A DNA stretch of 5,177 bases from NCBI GenBank assembly GCA_016303265.1, contig JAEDLZ010000090.1, positions 1 through 5,177 on the forward strand, given 5' to 3'. This document shows, piece by piece, positions 3,963-5,177 of the stretch. The notes beneath the pieces are model-generated. The model did no database searches and was not told where the DNA came from. It was given only the letters and a program-made list of their open reading frames with translations. Position 1 is the stretch's first letter. The number at the start of each line of letters is the position of its first letter. The position numbers and the translations under genes are program-made. The DNA is from Clostridiales bacterium. Its GTDB lineage: Bacteria; Bacillota; Clostridia; Monoglobales; Monoglobaceae.

Positions 3963-5177
3963 ATGAAAGCCAAAACTTATGAAATTGTTGACGGTGTGGA
4001 GAAGCTTGAGGAGGCAATCGCCCGTGTAAAGGCTGCGCAGAAAAAGTTTGCGCTCTATACTCAGGAGCAGGTTGATTCCATTTTCAAAGCTGCCGCCGTT
4101 GCCGCAAATCAGGCAAGAATACCCCTTGCCAAGCTTGCTGTTGAAGAAACGGGAATGGGTATTGCAGAGGATAAGGTTATTAAAAACCATTACGCGTCCG
4201 AATACATCTACAACGCATATAGGGACACAAAAACCTGCGGCGTTATAGAGGAGGACAAAGCCTACGGGATTAAAAAGATAGCTGAACCTATAGGCGTTAT
4301 CGGCGCGGTTATTCCGACCACCAACCCTACATCAACCGCAATTTTCAAGACGCTGATTGCGCTTAAAACGAGAAACGGTATTATCATAAGCCCTCATCCC
4401 CGTGCAAAGCAGTCCACGATTGAGGCGGCAAAAATTGTGCTTGAAGCGGCTGTTGCCGCAGGCGCTCCGAAGGATATTATATCCTGGATTGATGTGCCGA
4501 GCCTTGACATGACAAATCTTTTGATGAAGGAAGCCGACATTATTCTCGCCACAGGCGGTCCCGGAATGGTAAAGGCTGCATATTCCTCCGGTAAACCCGC
4601 TCTGGGCGTCGGCGCAGGCAACACCCCTGCAATTATTGACGATACAGCGGATATTATTCTTGCGGTCAATTCTATCATTCACTCAAAAACCTTTGACAAC
4701 GGTATGATTTGCGCCTCCGAACAGAGCGTTATCGTGCTTGATAAGGTATATGACGCCGTAAAGAAAGAGTTTGCGGCAAGAGGCTGCTATTTCTTAAATC
4801 CCGATGAAACCGAAAAGGTAAGAAAAACAATTATCATAAACGGCGCTCTCAATGCCAAAATCGTAGGTCAGAGGGCGGCTAAGATTGCCGAGCTGTCCGG
4901 AGTTACGGTTCCCGAAAGCACAAAAATTCTTATCGGTGAGGTTGAATCTGTTGAGCTGAGTGAGGAATTTGCACATGAAAAGCTCTCCCCCGTTCTTGCA
5001 ATGTATCGCGCAAAGAATATCGAGGACGCCTTCTCCAAGGCTGAACACCTGATTGCAGACGGCGGCTTTGGGCATACCTCCTCTATTTATCTCAACGCTT
5101 CCACCGAACAGGCAAAGCTTGATGAATTTGCAGAAAGAATGAAAACCTGCCGAATTTTGGTTAACACACCCTCATCT
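3963..5177 (+). CDS. adhE: Bifunctional acetaldehyde-CoA/alcohol dehydrogenase, N-terminal part (runs off right edge)
   Basis: Reduces acetyl-CoA to acetaldehyde (N-terminal aldehyde dehydrogenase domain) and then ethanol (C-terminal iron-dependent alcohol dehydrogenase domain), reoxidising two NADH in fermentation. The 405 codons present cover nearly all of the CoA-acylating aldehyde dehydrogenase domain. Visible motifs are AEPIGVIGAVIPTTNPTST (107-125), SPHPRAK (143-149), LATGGPGMVKAAYSSGKPA (195-213), GVGAGNTP (215-222), the catalytic cysteine Cys250 in NGMICASEQS, FAHEKLSPVLAMY (336-348) and FGHTSSIYL (369-377). The sequence resembles clostridial AdhE closely from memory, including the NTPSS at the edge, which corresponds to NIPTS just before the interdomain segment. 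Full AdhE is about 860-890 residues, so over half lies outside the window. A stand-alone CoA-acylating aldehyde dehydrogenase cannot be excluded. AdhE characteristically forms spirosome filaments. Regulation by Rex is suggested by the operator at 3825-3842. No frameshift is seen. Confidence 0.9.
   Translation, partial: MKAKTYEIVDGVEKLEEAIARVKAAQKKFALYTQEQVDSIFKAAAVAANQARIPLAKLAVEETGMGIAEDKVIKNHYASEYIYNAYRDTKTCGVIEEDKAYGIKKIAEPIGVIGAVIPTTNPTSTAIFKTLIALKTRNGIIISPHPRAKQSTIEAAKIVLEAAVAAGAPKDIISWIDVPSLDMTNLLMKEADIILATGGPGMVKAAYSSGKPALGVGAGNTPAIIDDTADIILAVNSIIHSKTFDNGMICASEQSVIVLDKVYDAVKKEFAARGCYFLNPDETEKVRKTIIINGALNAKIVGQRAAKIAELSGVTVPESTKILIGEVESVELSEEFAHEKLSPVLAMYRAKNIEDAFSKAEHLIADGGFGHTSSIYLNASTEQAKLDEFAERMKTCRILVNTPSS

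Noticed and set aside
4332..4682. Minus-strand frames of 94-116 codons opposite adhE
   Set aside because: They are antisense shadows of the conserved aldehyde dehydrogenase domain and have no domain content of their own.
1..5177. Undescribed defence, mobile or biosynthetic system
   Set aside because: All six genes belong to well-known families with ordinary lengths and intact catalytic residues where visible. No repeats, integrase, transposase or toxin-antitoxin-like pair was seen on either strand.

Overview
The window reads as an ordinary chromosomal segment of a low-to-mid GC, strictly anaerobic Firmicute of the class Clostridia. A gut or rumen Oscillospiraceae/Ruminococcaceae-type organism is my best guess, by inference only. 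The pointers are strong AGGAGG-type ribosome binding sites on every gene, sigma-A-like promoters, a GatCAB amidotransferase, a rubrerythrin, an RNase M5-type TOPRIM protein, and a clostridial-type AdhE behind a Rex-like operator. I see no mobile element, CRISPR array, tRNA or rRNA gene, and no strong sign of horizontal transfer.

Layout. Positions 1-1085 (minus strand) hold gatC followed by gatA; gatA runs off the left edge with about 262 N-terminal codons present. The pair is read from a strong promoter at 1128-1156. Positions 1086-1369 are an AT-rich divergent intergenic region with the gat promoter, a weak candidate rubrerythrin promoter and a 9-bp inverted repeat. Positions 1370-1903 (plus) are a complete rubrerythrin, closed by an intrinsic terminator. 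A likely extended -10 promoter then starts a two-gene unit: an RNase M5-like TOPRIM/DUF4093 protein (2139-2735) and, 14 bases later, a LysR-type regulator with a GTG start (2750-3670). Positions 3671-3962 are a regulatory intergenic region with a near-consensus Rex operator and two further stem-loops. From 3963 to the right edge is the N-terminal part of AdhE (405 codons).

How the genes fit together. GatCAB (gln/asn-tRNA formation) and the RNase M5-like protein (possible 5S rRNA processing) are translation and RNA housekeeping. Rubrerythrin (peroxide detoxification) and AdhE (NADH disposal through acetyl-CoA reduction to ethanol) are redox functions of an anaerobe. The Rex site gives a direct logic for adhE: repression when NADH/NAD+ is low and release when NADH builds up. 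The LysR regulator lies directly upstream of adhE and could also act on it, but nothing in the sequence proves this.

The most interesting material is regulatory rather than a new protein system: the Rex-adhE region with its structured leader, the inverted repeat before rubrerythrin, and a hairpin-rich leader before the RNase M5-like gene. I did not find an evidently undescribed multi-gene system.
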